Below, in pieces: positions 54,214 to 62,478 of a DNA stretch of 64,000 bases. Both the position numbers and the translations under genes were made by a program. The notes below the pieces were generated by a model. It worked only from the letters and a program-made list of their open reading frames with translations. It did no database searches and was not told where the DNA came from. Positions within the stretch are counted from its first letter, which is position 1; the number at the start of each line of letters is the position of its first letter. Source of the DNA: Lactimicrobium massiliense (GTDB lineage Bacteria; Bacillota_I; Bacilli_A; Erysipelotrichales; Erysipelotrichaceae). The DNA lies in NCBI RefSeq assembly GCF_900343155.1, contig NZ_OUNG01000006.1, positions 124,001 through 188,000 of the forward strand, written 5' to 3'.

Positions 54214-54846
54214 ATGGATACTTTGATCGATGAAGATTACTTTGATGATCTGCGCAGATGCGGAAATGTTCGATTGTTTCATGAGAATGAGCCAGTCTAT
54301 CTGCAGCAGGAAAAAGCAGATCATATCTATGTCATCATTTCAGGCAGAGTCAGAATCTATGCAGTCTCGGCAAATGGCAGTGAAGTGAATCTGGAAGTGC
54401 TGCGCAAAGGAAGGATCTTCACAGATGCCTCCTTTATGACCAATGCGGTATACATGGTGTCTGCCCGGGCAGTGGTGCCAAGTGAGATTCTGGTGACAAA
54501 TGCCGCAGAGATGGTGCCGGCACTGATGCAGAATGCAAAGCTGCTGCAGCAGGTGCTTTCTTATCTCAGCAGTACCTGCAAAGTACTGACCAGAAAGATT
54601 CTGCGTTCCACATTCCTGGATGCACCGCACAGCCTTGCGGATCTTCTGCTGGAACTGTCTGAAAACAGTCTTTCTATCCCGTATACCCATGAACATCTGG
54701 CGGCTGAATCCGGCATGAACCGGGTGACCATCAGCCGGATTCTTGCTGATTTCCGGAGCCGGGGCTGGATCAATTACAGCTATGGCGTGATCACGATAAA
54801 ACAAAGAAAGATCCTGCAGGACTATGTGGATGCCGTTACAAAATAA
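54214..54846 (+). CDS. Crp/Fnr family transcriptional regulator
   Basis: A 210-residue regulator: N-terminal cyclic-nucleotide-binding-like barrel (VYLQQEKADHIYVIISGRVRIY) and C-terminal winged helix (THEHLAAESGMNRVTISRILADFRSRGWI). Cys are few and not arranged as in Fnr Fe-S proteins. ATG at 54214 has no Shine-Dalgarno, and a TACATT box lies 6 bp upstream, so the mRNA may be leaderless. A perfect dyad just upstream may be its autoregulatory operator. Confidence 0.85.
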   Translation: MDTLIDEDYFDDLRRCGNVRLFHENEPVYLQQEKADHIYVIISGRVRIYAVSANGSEVNLEVLRKGRIFTDASFMTNAVYMVSARAVVPSEILVTNAAEMVPALMQNAKLLQQVLSYLSSTCKVLTRKILRSTFLDAPHSLADLLLELSENSLSIPYTHEHLAAESGMNRVTISRILADFRSRGWINYSYGVITIKQRKILQDYVDAVTK

Positions 54847-54847
54847 G

Positions 54848-54875
54848 TGGACAAGCCGGGCTAAAATACTATGAT
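54848..54875 (+). promoter_or_regulatory. Promoter of pgi
   Basis: TGGACA (54848-54853), 16-bp spacer, TATGAT (54870-54875), 31 bp before the ATG. Confidence 0.55.
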
Positions 54876-54906
54876 TATATAGGTAATCCTAAAGGAGGAG
54901 CATAAG

Positions 54907-56487
54907 ATGGTTAACTGGAAAAATCTCGATGAGCTGGCATCTTTCAAAGCACTGAAAGAGCTGCCGGCTGTTGATCTGAAGACAGAAATGACAGGTGAAA
55001 AGGGCGCCGAAAGAGTCAAGGCATACACAGTGCCGATGGCAGAAGGACTGTCCTATAATTTTGCTGCAAAGGCTGTCAATGATGATGTTCTTGCTGCACT
55101 GCAGAAGCTTGCGGATGAGGCACAGCTGGAAGACAAGTTTGCCGAACTTTACAATGGCGGCATGGTTAATACCGGTGAAAAGAGATATGTTCTGCATCAT
55201 CTGTGCAGAGGCCAGCTTGGCAATGATGTCATTGCGGATGGTCAGAACAAGAGAGAGTTCTATGTAGAACAGCAGAACCGTATCGCTGCTTTTGCAAAGA
55301 AGGTATACAGCGGCGAGATTGCCAATGAGAAGGGTGAGAAGTTCACAACCGTTGTGCAGATCGGCATCGGCGGATCTGACCTTGGTCCAAGAGCCATGTA
55401 TCTGGCATTGGAGAACTGGGCAAAGGCAAATGGAAAGCTCAAGATGAATGCAAAGTTCATCTCCAATGTTGACCCGGATGATGCAGCAGCTGTTTTGAAC
55501 AGCACCGATGTTGCCCATGCTCTGTTCATCCTTGTTTCCAAGAGCGGCACAACGCTTGAGACACTGACAAACGAGACCTTTGTCAAGAATGCGCTCAAAA
55601 AAGAGGGACTGGATCCTTCCAAGCATATGATTGCCGTCACTTCCGAGGCTTCTCCGCTTGCCCATAACGAAGGCTATCTGGATGCATTCTATATGGATAA
55701 TTATATTGGCGGCAGATATTCTTCTTCCAGTGCCGTCGGCGGTGCTGTTCTTTCCCTCGCCTTTGGCCCGGAAACCTTCGCTGAATTCCTGGAAGGTATG
55801 GCAGCAGAAGACAAGACCGCAAAGGAAACAGATATCCGCAAGAACCCGGCAATGCTCGATGCTTTGATCGGTGTCTATGAAAGAAATGTGCTGAACTATG
55901 AATGCACAGCTGTTCTGCCGTATTCACAGGCACTGAGCAGATTCCCGGCTCATCTGCAGCAGCTTGACATGGAATCCAATGGCAAGTCTGTCAACCGTTT
56001 TGGTGAACCGATGAATTACAAGACCGGCCCGATCCTCTTTGGTGAGCCAGGCACAAACGGCCAGCATTCTTTCTACCAGCTGCTTCATCAGGGAACCAAC
56101 ATCGTTCCGCTGCAGTTTGTCGGCTTCCGCAAGAACCAGTGCGGTATGGATGATGTTATTGAGGGCTCCACTTCCCAGGCAAAGCTGTGCGCCAATGTGG
56201 CTGCTCAGATCGTTGCCTTCGCAACCGGCAAGGATGATGAAAATCCGAACAAGAGATTTGCCGGCAACAGACCTTCTTCCATCATTATCGGCGATCAGCT
56301 GACACCAAGAACACTTGGCGCTCTGCTTGCCCACTTTGAAAACAAGGTCATGTTCCAGGGATTTGCCTGGAATGTCAATTCCTTCGATCAGGAAGGCGTC
56401 CAGCTTGGCAAAGTGCTTGCCAAGAAGGTGCTTGCCCACCAGACAGATGGTGCGCTTGCTGCCTACAGCGATCTGCTGAACATCTAA
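54907..56487 (+). CDS. pgi: Glucose-6-phosphate isomerase
   Basis: A 526-residue glycolytic isomerase. The sugar-phosphate SIS motifs are VQIGIGGSDLGPRAMYLA (about residue 157), VSKSGTTLETLTNE, GGRYSSSSAVGG and the active-site HQGTNIVPLQF with catalytic His. The ATG at 54907 follows AAAGGAGGAGC. Monocistronic with a perfect terminator. Together with PPi-PFK it supports a full glycolytic route. Confidence 0.96.
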   Translation: MVNWKNLDELASFKALKELPAVDLKTEMTGEKGAERVKAYTVPMAEGLSYNFAAKAVNDDVLAALQKLADEAQLEDKFAELYNGGMVNTGEKRYVLHHLCRGQLGNDVIADGQNKREFYVEQQNRIAAFAKKVYSGEIANEKGEKFTTVVQIGIGGSDLGPRAMYLALENWAKANGKLKMNAKFISNVDPDDAAAVLNSTDVAHALFILVSKSGTTLETLTNETFVKNALKKEGLDPSKHMIAVTSEASPLAHNEGYLDAFYMDNYIGGRYSSSSAVGGAVLSLAFGPETFAEFLEGMAAEDKTAKETDIRKNPAMLDALIGVYERNVLNYECTAVLPYSQALSRFPAHLQQLDMESNGKSVNRFGEPMNYKTGPILFGEPGTNGQHSFYQLLHQGTNIVPLQFVGFRKNQCGMDDVIEGSTSQAKLCANVAAQIVAFATGKDDENPNKRFAGNRPSSIIIGDQLTPRTLGALLAHFENKVMFQGFAWNVNSFDQEGVQLGKVLAKKVLAHQTDGALAAYSDLLNI

Positions 56488-56494
56488 CGAAATC

Positions 56495-56517
56495 AGCCCG
56501 GAATTCCGGGCTTTTTT
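56495..56517 (+). terminator. Terminator of pgi
   Basis: The palindrome AGCCCGGAATTCCGGGCT (56495-56512), followed by TTTTT. Confidence 0.88.
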
Positions 56518-56548
56518 GTTGGAAACCAAATGTATAAAAGGACAGTTT

Positions 56549-56557
56549 TGCTATAAT
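56549..56557 (+). promoter_or_regulatory. Extended -10 before the NSS transporter
   Basis: TTGCTATAAT-type box (TATAAT at 56552-56557). It leaves a leader of about 90 nt, in which GTTCA...TGAAC can pair; no known riboswitch was recognised. Confidence 0.5.
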
Positions 56558-56653
56558 ATTATACTATCGTATAAAAAGCTGTTTTCATGTTCATTCAGGA
56601 CACTGATGGTGAACACAGGCCTTTTTATGCGGTTTGATTTGGGAAAATTGAAG

Positions 56654-58027
56654 ATGGAAGAAAAGAAGAGAAGTTCATTTACAGGAAAACTTGGCTATGT
56701 CCTGTCAGCGGCAGGTGCTTCGGTGGGACTTGGTAATATCTGGCGTTTTCCTTACCTTGCAGCAAAATATGGCGGCGGCATCTTCCTGCTGGTCTATATC
56801 TGTCTGGCATTAACATTTGGCTATACCATGATTATTTCGGAAACAGCCATCGGCAGAATCAGCGGCAAGAGTCCGGTGTCCGCTTTCCAGCATTTTGGAA
56901 AAAGCCTTGCCATTAAATTCGGCGGCTGGATCAATGCCATTATTCCGATGCTGATTGTGCCGTATTACAGCGTTATTGGCGGCTGGGTATGCAAGTACCT
57001 GTTCAACTATCTCATCGGCAAAGATGCTGTGCTGGCAGATTCAGGCTATTTCAGCAGTTTCATCACCAATGGCACGGAAGTCACATTCTGGTTTGTACTG
57101 TTCTCTGCCATGACACTGCTTGTGATCTTTATGGGTGTACAGAACGGCATCGAGAAAGTATCCAAGATCATGATGCCGGTATTGGTCATCCTGGCCGTGC
57201 TTGTTGCCATCTATTCGATGACAAGACCAGGTGCACTTGCAGGTGTGAAGTATCTTCTGGTACCGGATTTTTCACGCTTTTCATGGATGACTGTTGTCGC
57301 TGCTCTTGGCCAGATGTTCTACTCACTTTCCATTGCTATGGGCATTCTGATCACCTTTGGCTCTTATATGAAGAAAGATACAGATATGGAAGTTTCCTCT
57401 TTACAGGTGGAACTGACAGATACCGTTGTTGCCGTATTGGCAGGTCTGATGGTTATTCCGGCTGTGTTTGCCTTCTCCGGCGGCAATACAAAGGAAATTC
57501 TGCAGTCCGGTCCATCACTCATGTTTGTGACACTGCCGCAGGTGTTTGCCAGCATGAAGGCTGGACGCCTGATCGGTTTCATGTTCTTTCTGCTTGTATT
57601 GTTTGCGGCACTGACAAGTTCCATTGCTCTGACAGAATCTGTTGTGTCAACTTTTGAGGATGAAGCAGGCTGGAGCCGCAAAAAGGGCACCGTTATCATG
57701 GCATTCATTCAGTTTGGACTTGGCATTCTGTCATGTCTTGGCTTTGGGCCGCTGGCAAACATTCAGATTCTGCATATGGACCTCCTCGATTTCTTTGATT
57801 TCCTGACAAATTCCATCATGATGCCGGTAGCCGCGATCTGCACATGCGTACTTGTGCTGCGCCATGTCGGCCTGAAAGCAATTGAACAGGAAGTCATATA
57901 CATTGGATCATCCAGATTCAGACTGCGCAGAATCTATGCATTCGTCCTGAAATATCTTTCTATCATCTTTGTCGTGATTATTCTGCTGTCCTCGATTCTG
58001 AGTGCACTTGGTGTCATCAGGATCTGA
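56654..58027 (+). CDS. Neurotransmitter:sodium symporter (NSS/SNF) family transporter
   Basis: A 457-residue sodium-coupled amino-acid transporter with about eleven to twelve helices (LeuT fold). The first helix has GLGNIWRFPYLAAKYGGG with the unwound substrate/Na+ site; LGQMFYSLSIAMG matches helix 6 and FAALTSSIALTESVVS helix 8. ATG at 56654 (MEEKKRSSF) is preferred as the normal family start, though its Shine-Dalgarno is weak; longer readings extend into the leader. Confidence 0.88.
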   Translation: MEEKKRSSFTGKLGYVLSAAGASVGLGNIWRFPYLAAKYGGGIFLLVYICLALTFGYTMIISETAIGRISGKSPVSAFQHFGKSLAIKFGGWINAIIPMLIVPYYSVIGGWVCKYLFNYLIGKDAVLADSGYFSSFITNGTEVTFWFVLFSAMTLLVIFMGVQNGIEKVSKIMMPVLVILAVLVAIYSMTRPGALAGVKYLLVPDFSRFSWMTVVAALGQMFYSLSIAMGILITFGSYMKKDTDMEVSSLQVELTDTVVAVLAGLMVIPAVFAFSGGNTKEILQSGPSLMFVTLPQVFASMKAGRLIGFMFFLLVLFAALTSSIALTESVVSTFEDEAGWSRKKGTVIMAFIQFGLGILSCLGFGPLANIQILHMDLLDFFDFLTNSIMMPVAAICTCVLVLRHVGLKAIEQEVIYIGSSRFRLRRIYAFVLKYLSIIFVVIILLSSILSALGVIRI

Positions 58028-58193
58028 TTGTTTTAATACATAAGTTAGCATTATATTGCTAATCATCATCAAAAAACAGTATTAATCGATATAAATAGCA
58101 GGGTACTTAGCACCTATAAGCATAAGGTATGCGCTTACATAGCCGGATTTTTCTTTTTCTTTTCTTTTTCTTGATGCTTTATGGTAAAACCTT
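58028..58193. other. Intergenic region with small hairpins and a pyrimidine tract
   Basis: TTAGCA/TGCTAA (58045-58062) is a short stem without a T-run. TAAGCATA and TATGCGCTTA (about 58118-58137) pair with a 2-nt bulge and are followed by a long T-rich tract (about 58149-58173), a plausible terminator of the NSS gene. Nothing else is recognised. Confidence 0.45.
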
Positions 58194-58214
58194 GTGGCGG
58201 AGGAACTAAAGAAG

Positions 58215-58625
58215 ATGAAGTATACAGAAACATATTGCGGACCGATGTGCTATGTGAAGTTTGATGATGCCATTGTGTCTGGAGATTCACTGGAAGAGAA
58301 GGCAGCGGCTGCAGCTTCCTGGCTGAGCAGCCTGATTGCCAATGAAGATATTGGTGCCAAGAGTGTTCATGTTTATACCGGCAGCAAACGTTCAGATGTA
58401 CGTATGGTTGTCCCTGGATCCACGGTGTCCCTGCAGGATATGAAGGGCATGGATGATCCCGAATTGTCCATGATTGTGATGATCGCAGCACCGGAAGTGC
58501 TGAATGGAGAAGAGATCTGCGTCTCTGTCAGTATGGATGATATGCGTCCGGAGATTATCTTGAACCAGGAAGCCTGCGGTAAATATGCCAAGCAGCGCTT
58601 TGTGCAGGAAGTTCTGGAGGACTGA
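58215..58625 (+). CDS. Hypothetical protein
   Basis: A 136-residue acidic cytosolic protein, not recognised. It has CGPMCYVKFDDAIV near the N-terminus, a helix (EEKAAAAASWLSSLI), and alternating strand-like segments (KSVHVYTGS, DVRMVVPGSTVSL, LSMIVMIAAPEVL, EICVSVSMDD). ATG at 58215 is favoured by GGCGGAGGAA about 10 bp upstream over an in-frame GTG at 58194. It precedes the DAACS gene but a promoter and attenuator lie between. Confidence 0.6.
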   Translation: MKYTETYCGPMCYVKFDDAIVSGDSLEEKAAAAASWLSSLIANEDIGAKSVHVYTGSKRSDVRMVVPGSTVSLQDMKGMDDPELSMIVMIAAPEVLNGEEICVSVSMDDMRPEIILNQEACGKYAKQRFVQEVLED

Positions 58626-58642
58626 AAAAATTAAATTTGTGG

Positions 58643-58681
58643 TTGACCAGATAACGTACCGGGAGTAGGATAAATCCCGGT
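58643..58681 (+). promoter_or_regulatory. Candidate promoter and dyad of the DAACS gene
   Basis: TTGACC (58643-58648), 17-bp spacer, TAGGAT (58666-58671). A perfect inverted repeat ACCGGGA (58658-58664) and TCCCGGT (58675-58681) brackets the -10, a good place for a repressor site. If transcription starts further upstream, the same repeat would be an RNA hairpin. Confidence 0.45.
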
Positions 58682-58719
58682 AAAGAAAAGACATGCTTTT
58701 AAGATAGTACAGAGAGACT

Positions 58720-58764
58720 ATGAAGGCTTGTTGTGATCCTGGACGGGATTGTATGCATGGGTGA
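58720..58764 (+). CDS. Possible Cys-containing leader peptide
   Basis: A 14-codon frame, MKACCDPGRDCMHG-stop, with adjacent Cys codons 4 and 5 and a third at 11. It ends 4 bp before a strong terminator stem that precedes the DAACS symporter. AGAGAGA (58711-58717) directly upstream is a weak, close Shine-Dalgarno. That same CAGAGAG (58710-58716) is perfectly complementary to CTCTCTG in the terminator loop (58782-58788), which may link translation to termination. Less certain than the aro leader. Confidence 0.4.
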   Translation: MKACCDPGRDCMHG

Positions 58765-58768
58765 CCTG

Positions 58769-58806
58769 CAGCTGACATGTGCTCTCTGACATGTCAGCTG
58801 TTTTTT
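58769..58806 (+). terminator. Attenuator-type terminator before the DAACS gene
   Basis: CAGCTGACATGT (58769-58780) pairs perfectly with ACATGTCAGCTG (58789-58800), loop GCTCTCTG, then TTTTTT. It lies 25 bp before the symporter ATG and over 140 bp after the previous stop. Confidence 0.88.
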
Positions 58807-58831
58807 CTTCCGGTAAGGAGACAGAAGGAAA

Positions 58832-60208
58832 ATGAAAAAGGGAACTGAGAAGCTTACGAAACGTATGATGGCTGCCCTGGCAGCCGGCCTGCTCTTCGGC
58901 ATTGCGATGATTGCCCTGCGTGAAACACTGAAGGGAAATGGCCACGAAGCCATCTGGAATGTTCTGAACAAAGTTCTGTTTGCGGATATTTCAGCAGAAG
59001 GCAACGAACATGCCATTGGTCTGTTATACATCATTGGACAGTTGTTTGTCAGATCACTGCAGCTGGTCATCGTACCGATGGTATTCACAAGCATCGTGCT
59101 GGCCATGATCCGCATCAAGGATGCCAGCAAGCTTGGCCGCATATCCCGCCGTACCATTGGCTACTTCCTGTTAACAACTGTCATTGCCATTCTGCTTGCG
59201 TCCACAGTCGGCATGGGGGCATACAATGCCGGCCTGTTCAACCAGAGCGCCGCAGCGGCTATAGACAGTACGCAGGGTACAGAGGCTGCTAATCCGCTGA
59301 TGATCATCATCAATGCTGTGCCGAACAACCTCGCATCTGCCTTCACCAATAACGGCGGCGTGCTTGCCATCGTTGTAGTAGCCGTCATGTGCGGCCTTGC
59401 TGTCAACAAGCTGCGTGACAAAGTCACAGCACTGCCCAAGCTCTGTGAAGAAGTCAGTGACATCATCACAGTTGTACTGACCTTCATCGTGAACCGCCTC
59501 GGTCCGGTTGCCATCTTCTGCCTGATTTCCAGAACATGCGCATCCTACGGCATTTCCTACCTCAAACCGGCTATGGCCTATGTCCTGCTCACCGTCGCGC
59601 TCCTGCTGATTGTGCTGCTGTTTGGCTACGGACTGTTTGTACGCATCACAACCGGCGTCAAAGCATCCGTCTTCCAGAAACGCATTGCCAAGGTTGCACT
59701 GTTCGGCTTCTCCACATCTTCCTCAGCCGCAACACTGCCGCTGAACATGAAGACAGCCACGGAAGAGCTTGGCGTACCGTCTGAAATCGCAAGCTTCGTA
59801 CTGCCGCTTGGCATGACCGTCAATATGGACGGCACCGCGGTCATGCAGGTTATTGCCACACTGTTCATCGCCGGTGTCAGCGGCTACCACATCACGATGC
59901 CGACTCTGATTCTGATCGGCCTGTTGGCCATTGTTGCAAGCGTCGGCACACCGGCTGCCCCGGGTGCTGGTGCCGTGATCCTGTTCACCATCCTCTCCGG
60001 TGTCGGCATCAACAACGACATGGCGCTGATGACATACTCCCTCATCCTGGCAATCAACAGACCGATTGAAATGCTGGTTACATCACTGAATGTCGTCAGT
60101 GATACAGCCTGCGCAATGGCAGTAGCCAAGAATGAAAATTGCCTGGATACAGAATCTCTGATGGATACAGAAGAGATGCCTGCTGCCCAGACACATGAGC
60201 CGAAGTAA
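58832..60208 (+). CDS. Dicarboxylate/amino acid:cation symporter (DAACS) family
   Basis: A 458-residue sodium- or proton-coupled amino-acid transporter of the glutamate-transporter fold. HP1 is STSSSAATLPLN, helix 7 has the NMDGTA Na+ motif, and HP2 has GTPAAPGAGAV. Helix 8 reads RPIEMLVTSLNVVSDTA: aligned to GltPh, the Asn and last Asp are kept, but the Arg that binds acidic side chains (R397) is Val. That points to neutral substrates. The gene lies behind a leader with terminator and a small Cys-containing frame. RBS AAGGAGACAG. Confidence 0.88.
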   Translation: MKKGTEKLTKRMMAALAAGLLFGIAMIALRETLKGNGHEAIWNVLNKVLFADISAEGNEHAIGLLYIIGQLFVRSLQLVIVPMVFTSIVLAMIRIKDASKLGRISRRTIGYFLLTTVIAILLASTVGMGAYNAGLFNQSAAAAIDSTQGTEAANPLMIIINAVPNNLASAFTNNGGVLAIVVVAVMCGLAVNKLRDKVTALPKLCEEVSDIITVVLTFIVNRLGPVAIFCLISRTCASYGISYLKPAMAYVLLTVALLLIVLLFGYGLFVRITTGVKASVFQKRIAKVALFGFSTSSSAATLPLNMKTATEELGVPSEIASFVLPLGMTVNMDGTAVMQVIATLFIAGVSGYHITMPTLILIGLLAIVASVGTPAAPGAGAVILFTILSGVGINNDMALMTYSLILAINRPIEMLVTSLNVVSDTACAMAVAKNENCLDTESLMDTEEMPAAQTHEPK

Positions 60209-60249
60209 TAGAAAAAAGCTATTGCTGAAAACAAAATAATCATATTAGA

Positions 60250-60298
60250 TGCCTCATCAACACTTCGCTACAATGGCTGAGAAAGATGAGGCGTTTTT
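60250..60298 (+). promoter_or_regulatory. Hairpin masking the Shine-Dalgarno of the MetE-like gene
   Basis: GCCTCATC (60251-60258) and GATGAGGC (60285-60292) form an 8-bp stem, followed by TTTTTAT. GATGAGG is also the only Shine-Dalgarno candidate of the next gene (ATG 60301). A TACAAT box (60269-60274) lies in the loop, so a transcript started there would escape the stem. Confidence 0.5.
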
Positions 60299-60300
60299 AT

Positions 60301-61428
60301 ATGACAAATACGATTCGGGCACCATGGCGGTACGATTTTGTCGGCAGTTTTCTAAGACCGGCATATCTCAAGGAAGCCAGAGAACAGAAAGCAAAAGGGC
60401 AGATCAGTGAAGAACAACTGACAGAAGCAGAAAACAAAGCAATTGAGGATCTGATTGCCAAAGAAAAGAAAGCAGGATTCCACATTCTGACGGATGGTGA
60501 ATTCCGCCGTTCGGCATGGCATCTTGACTTCATGTGGGGGTTTGACGGCATCACGCATGCGCCAACCAAGACCGGTCTTCCTTTTGCCGGCGAGGCAGCG
60601 ATGATTGATGATACCTGGGTAACGGGGAAGATTGCTTACAAGGGACATCATCCATTTCTGGATCATTTCCGTTTTGTGGATGAGCGCACTGATGAAAATA
60701 CAGCAGCCAAGCTGACCATTCCGGCACCGGCACAGTTTCTGGAACAGTTTGATATGCCTTTTGCAAAGAAAACAACAAGCCGTGTTTATCCGGATGAGAA
60801 AGATCTGATCCATGATATCGTGGAAGCATATGCAGCATTCATTGGAGATCTGTACAAAGAAGGCTGCCGCAATCTGCAGCTGGATGACTGTTCATGGGGA
60901 CTGCTGGCAGATCCAAGACGTTATCAGTTCTTTGATACGGATGATGCAGGCATTGAAGAAATCAAGGAGCGCTATCTGGATATTAATAATGCTGTCATTG
61001 CCAGAGCACCAGAGGATCTGACCATTAATACTCATGTATGCCGCGGCAACTTCCATTCCACATATGCTGCCGCCGGAGGCTATGACAGCATCGCATCCTT
61101 CCTGTTTGCCCGTGAGAACGTCAATGCCTTCTATCTGGAATATGATACAGAAAGAGCAGGCGGTTTTGAGCCATTGCGCCAGGTACCGAAAGATAAAAAG
61201 GTCGTGCTTGGCCTGATCACAACAAAGTCCGGTGAACTGGAAGATCCGGATCTGATCAAGCGCAGAATCCGCCAGGCCTCAGCCTTCATTGATCTGGACC
61301 GTCTGTGCCTGTCTCCACAGTGCGGCTTTGCGTCCTGTGAGATTGGCAACAAACTTTCTGAACAGCAGGAGTGGGACAAGCTTGCTCTGGTGAAAAAGAT
61401 TGCTGAGGATGTCTGGAAGGACGCCTGA
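60301..61428 (+). CDS. MetE C-terminal-domain methyltransferase family protein (YxjG/YxjH-like)
   Basis: A 375-residue single-barrel protein related to the catalytic half of cobalamin-independent methionine synthase. It starts RYDFVGSFLRPAYLKEA and has the FHILTDGEFRRSAWHLDF segment. Zinc-ligand motifs are THVCRGNF (His, Cys) and LSPQCGFASC (Cys). Without the N-terminal folate domain it probably uses a small methyl donor rather than methyltetrahydrofolate triglutamate. ATG at 60301; an upstream ATG at 60286 lies inside a hairpin stem. Confidence 0.88.
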   Translation: MTNTIRAPWRYDFVGSFLRPAYLKEAREQKAKGQISEEQLTEAENKAIEDLIAKEKKAGFHILTDGEFRRSAWHLDFMWGFDGITHAPTKTGLPFAGEAAMIDDTWVTGKIAYKGHHPFLDHFRFVDERTDENTAAKLTIPAPAQFLEQFDMPFAKKTTSRVYPDEKDLIHDIVEAYAAFIGDLYKEGCRNLQLDDCSWGLLADPRRYQFFDTDDAGIEEIKERYLDINNAVIARAPEDLTINTHVCRGNFHSTYAAAGGYDSIASFLFARENVNAFYLEYDTERAGGFEPLRQVPKDKKVVLGLITTKSGELEDPDLIKRRIRQASAFIDLDRLCLSPQCGFASCEIGNKLSEQQEWDKLALVKKIAEDVWKDA

Positions 61429-61441
61429 AGATAAAATAAAA

Positions 61442-61498
61442 CGATCTGGCACAGATGGTTTGCATCAATTGACCGCTGTGCAACAGATCGCTTTTTTT
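61442..61498. terminator. Long terminator between MetE-like and HAD genes
   Basis: CGATCTG plus GCACAG pair with CTGTGC plus CAGATCG (one 2-nt bulge) around a 21-nt loop, then TTTTTTT. Suited to both convergent genes. Confidence 0.8.
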
Positions 61499-61501
61499 CT
61501 T

Positions 61502-62350
61502 TTACTTCCAGCCTTTTTCCTTGATGTAATGATCGAACATATAGTGACCGACACCGCCGTCTTCACAGTCATATTCCGTCACTGCATCCGCACATGCCTT
61601 GGTGCCATCGGAGCCATTCTTTAAGCAGACACCCCAGCCGGCATCCTTCAGCATGGCATCATCATTCTCATTGTCACCAAACGCAATGATTTCACCCATG
61701 TCGAAATTGTTCCAGCTGGCATAGCGCTGCAGGCCTTTGCCTTTATCAATACCCTTGTGCATGATCTCCACCGTTCCTGGATAGGTGCCGAAGATCTGAT
61801 AATTATCACCAAACTTTTCCAGAAAGCGGCTGCGGATGAGATGGTCATAGGCAGGTTCAGCACGGAACAGGAACTTGAATGTCGGCTTTTCACAGAAGCC
61901 ATCAATATCATCGGTCTTATCAATGAAGTGGAAGCCGTGGCGCTGGGCAGATTCCATCAGCTCACCGCCGATGTACATGGCATTGTGATTGCCGCCGCCT
62001 TCCGCATTGACGGCAATCTTGTACTTGTCAATCAGCGGCAGCATCCAGTGCAGGATGGCCTTCATCTCATCGATGCTGAGATAATCTGTCTGCCAGCTCT
62101 TGTTCTGCAGGCGGTCAAATACCATGCCGCCATTCATGCCGACAATATAATCAAACTCAAAGCCAAGTCCCCAGTTTCTGCCGGTGTTTTTCAGCTTTTC
62201 ATCAATTTCTCTTCCTGTTGCCAGGCCAAGCTTTACACCATGCTTGTGGAGAATCTGAAATGCTTCAATAGTAACTTCCGGAAGATCACCGCCCTTGGCA
62301 GTCAGGGTCATATCAATGTCTGCTGCCAGTGCCTTGATATTGTTAATCAT
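61502..62350 (-). CDS. HAD-superfamily Cof-type phosphatase
   Basis: A 282-residue cytosolic sugar-phosphate or nucleotide phosphatase of HAD subclass IIB. Motif I is DIDMTLT (nucleophile and acid/base Asp), the helical GLATGRE segment is motif II, a Lys is in KGIDKGKGL, and motif III/IV is IAFGDNENDDAML. The start at 62350 (MINNIKALAADI) has AGAGGTGG upstream; a longer reading adds 14 residues. Substrate unknown. Confidence 0.88.
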   Translation of the reverse strand: MINNIKALAADIDMTLTAKGGDLPEVTIEAFQILHKHGVKLGLATGREIDEKLKNTGRNWGLGFEFDYIVGMNGGMVFDRLQNKSWQTDYLSIDEMKAILHWMLPLIDKYKIAVNAEGGGNHNAMYIGGELMESAQRHGFHFIDKTDDIDGFCEKPTFKFLFRAEPAYDHLIRSRFLEKFGDNYQIFGTYPGTVEIMHKGIDKGKGLQRYASWNNFDMGEIIAFGDNENDDAMLKDAGWGVCLKNGSDGTKACADAVTEYDCEDGGVGHYMFDHYIKEKGWK

Positions 62351-62478
62351 ACTCTCAATCCACCTCTTTTTAACTATATTAACTGCCATCAATCATATCA
62401 TTTTTCCCATTGCTTTGCGGGGAAAAGCATGGACACTTATACGCTTCTGTAATGTTCAATCCAACTCTTTTCAACGTC

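Noticed and set aside
56588-56638. Leader peptide before the NSS transporter (MFIQDTDGEH...)
   Set aside because: No Shine-Dalgarno, no enrichment for one amino acid and no terminator between it and the gene.
58643-58806. T-box riboswitch upstream of the DAACS symporter
   Set aside because: AGAGAG and a terminator are present, but the required UGGNACC T-box bulge sequence is not; GGGTGACC lacks the core.
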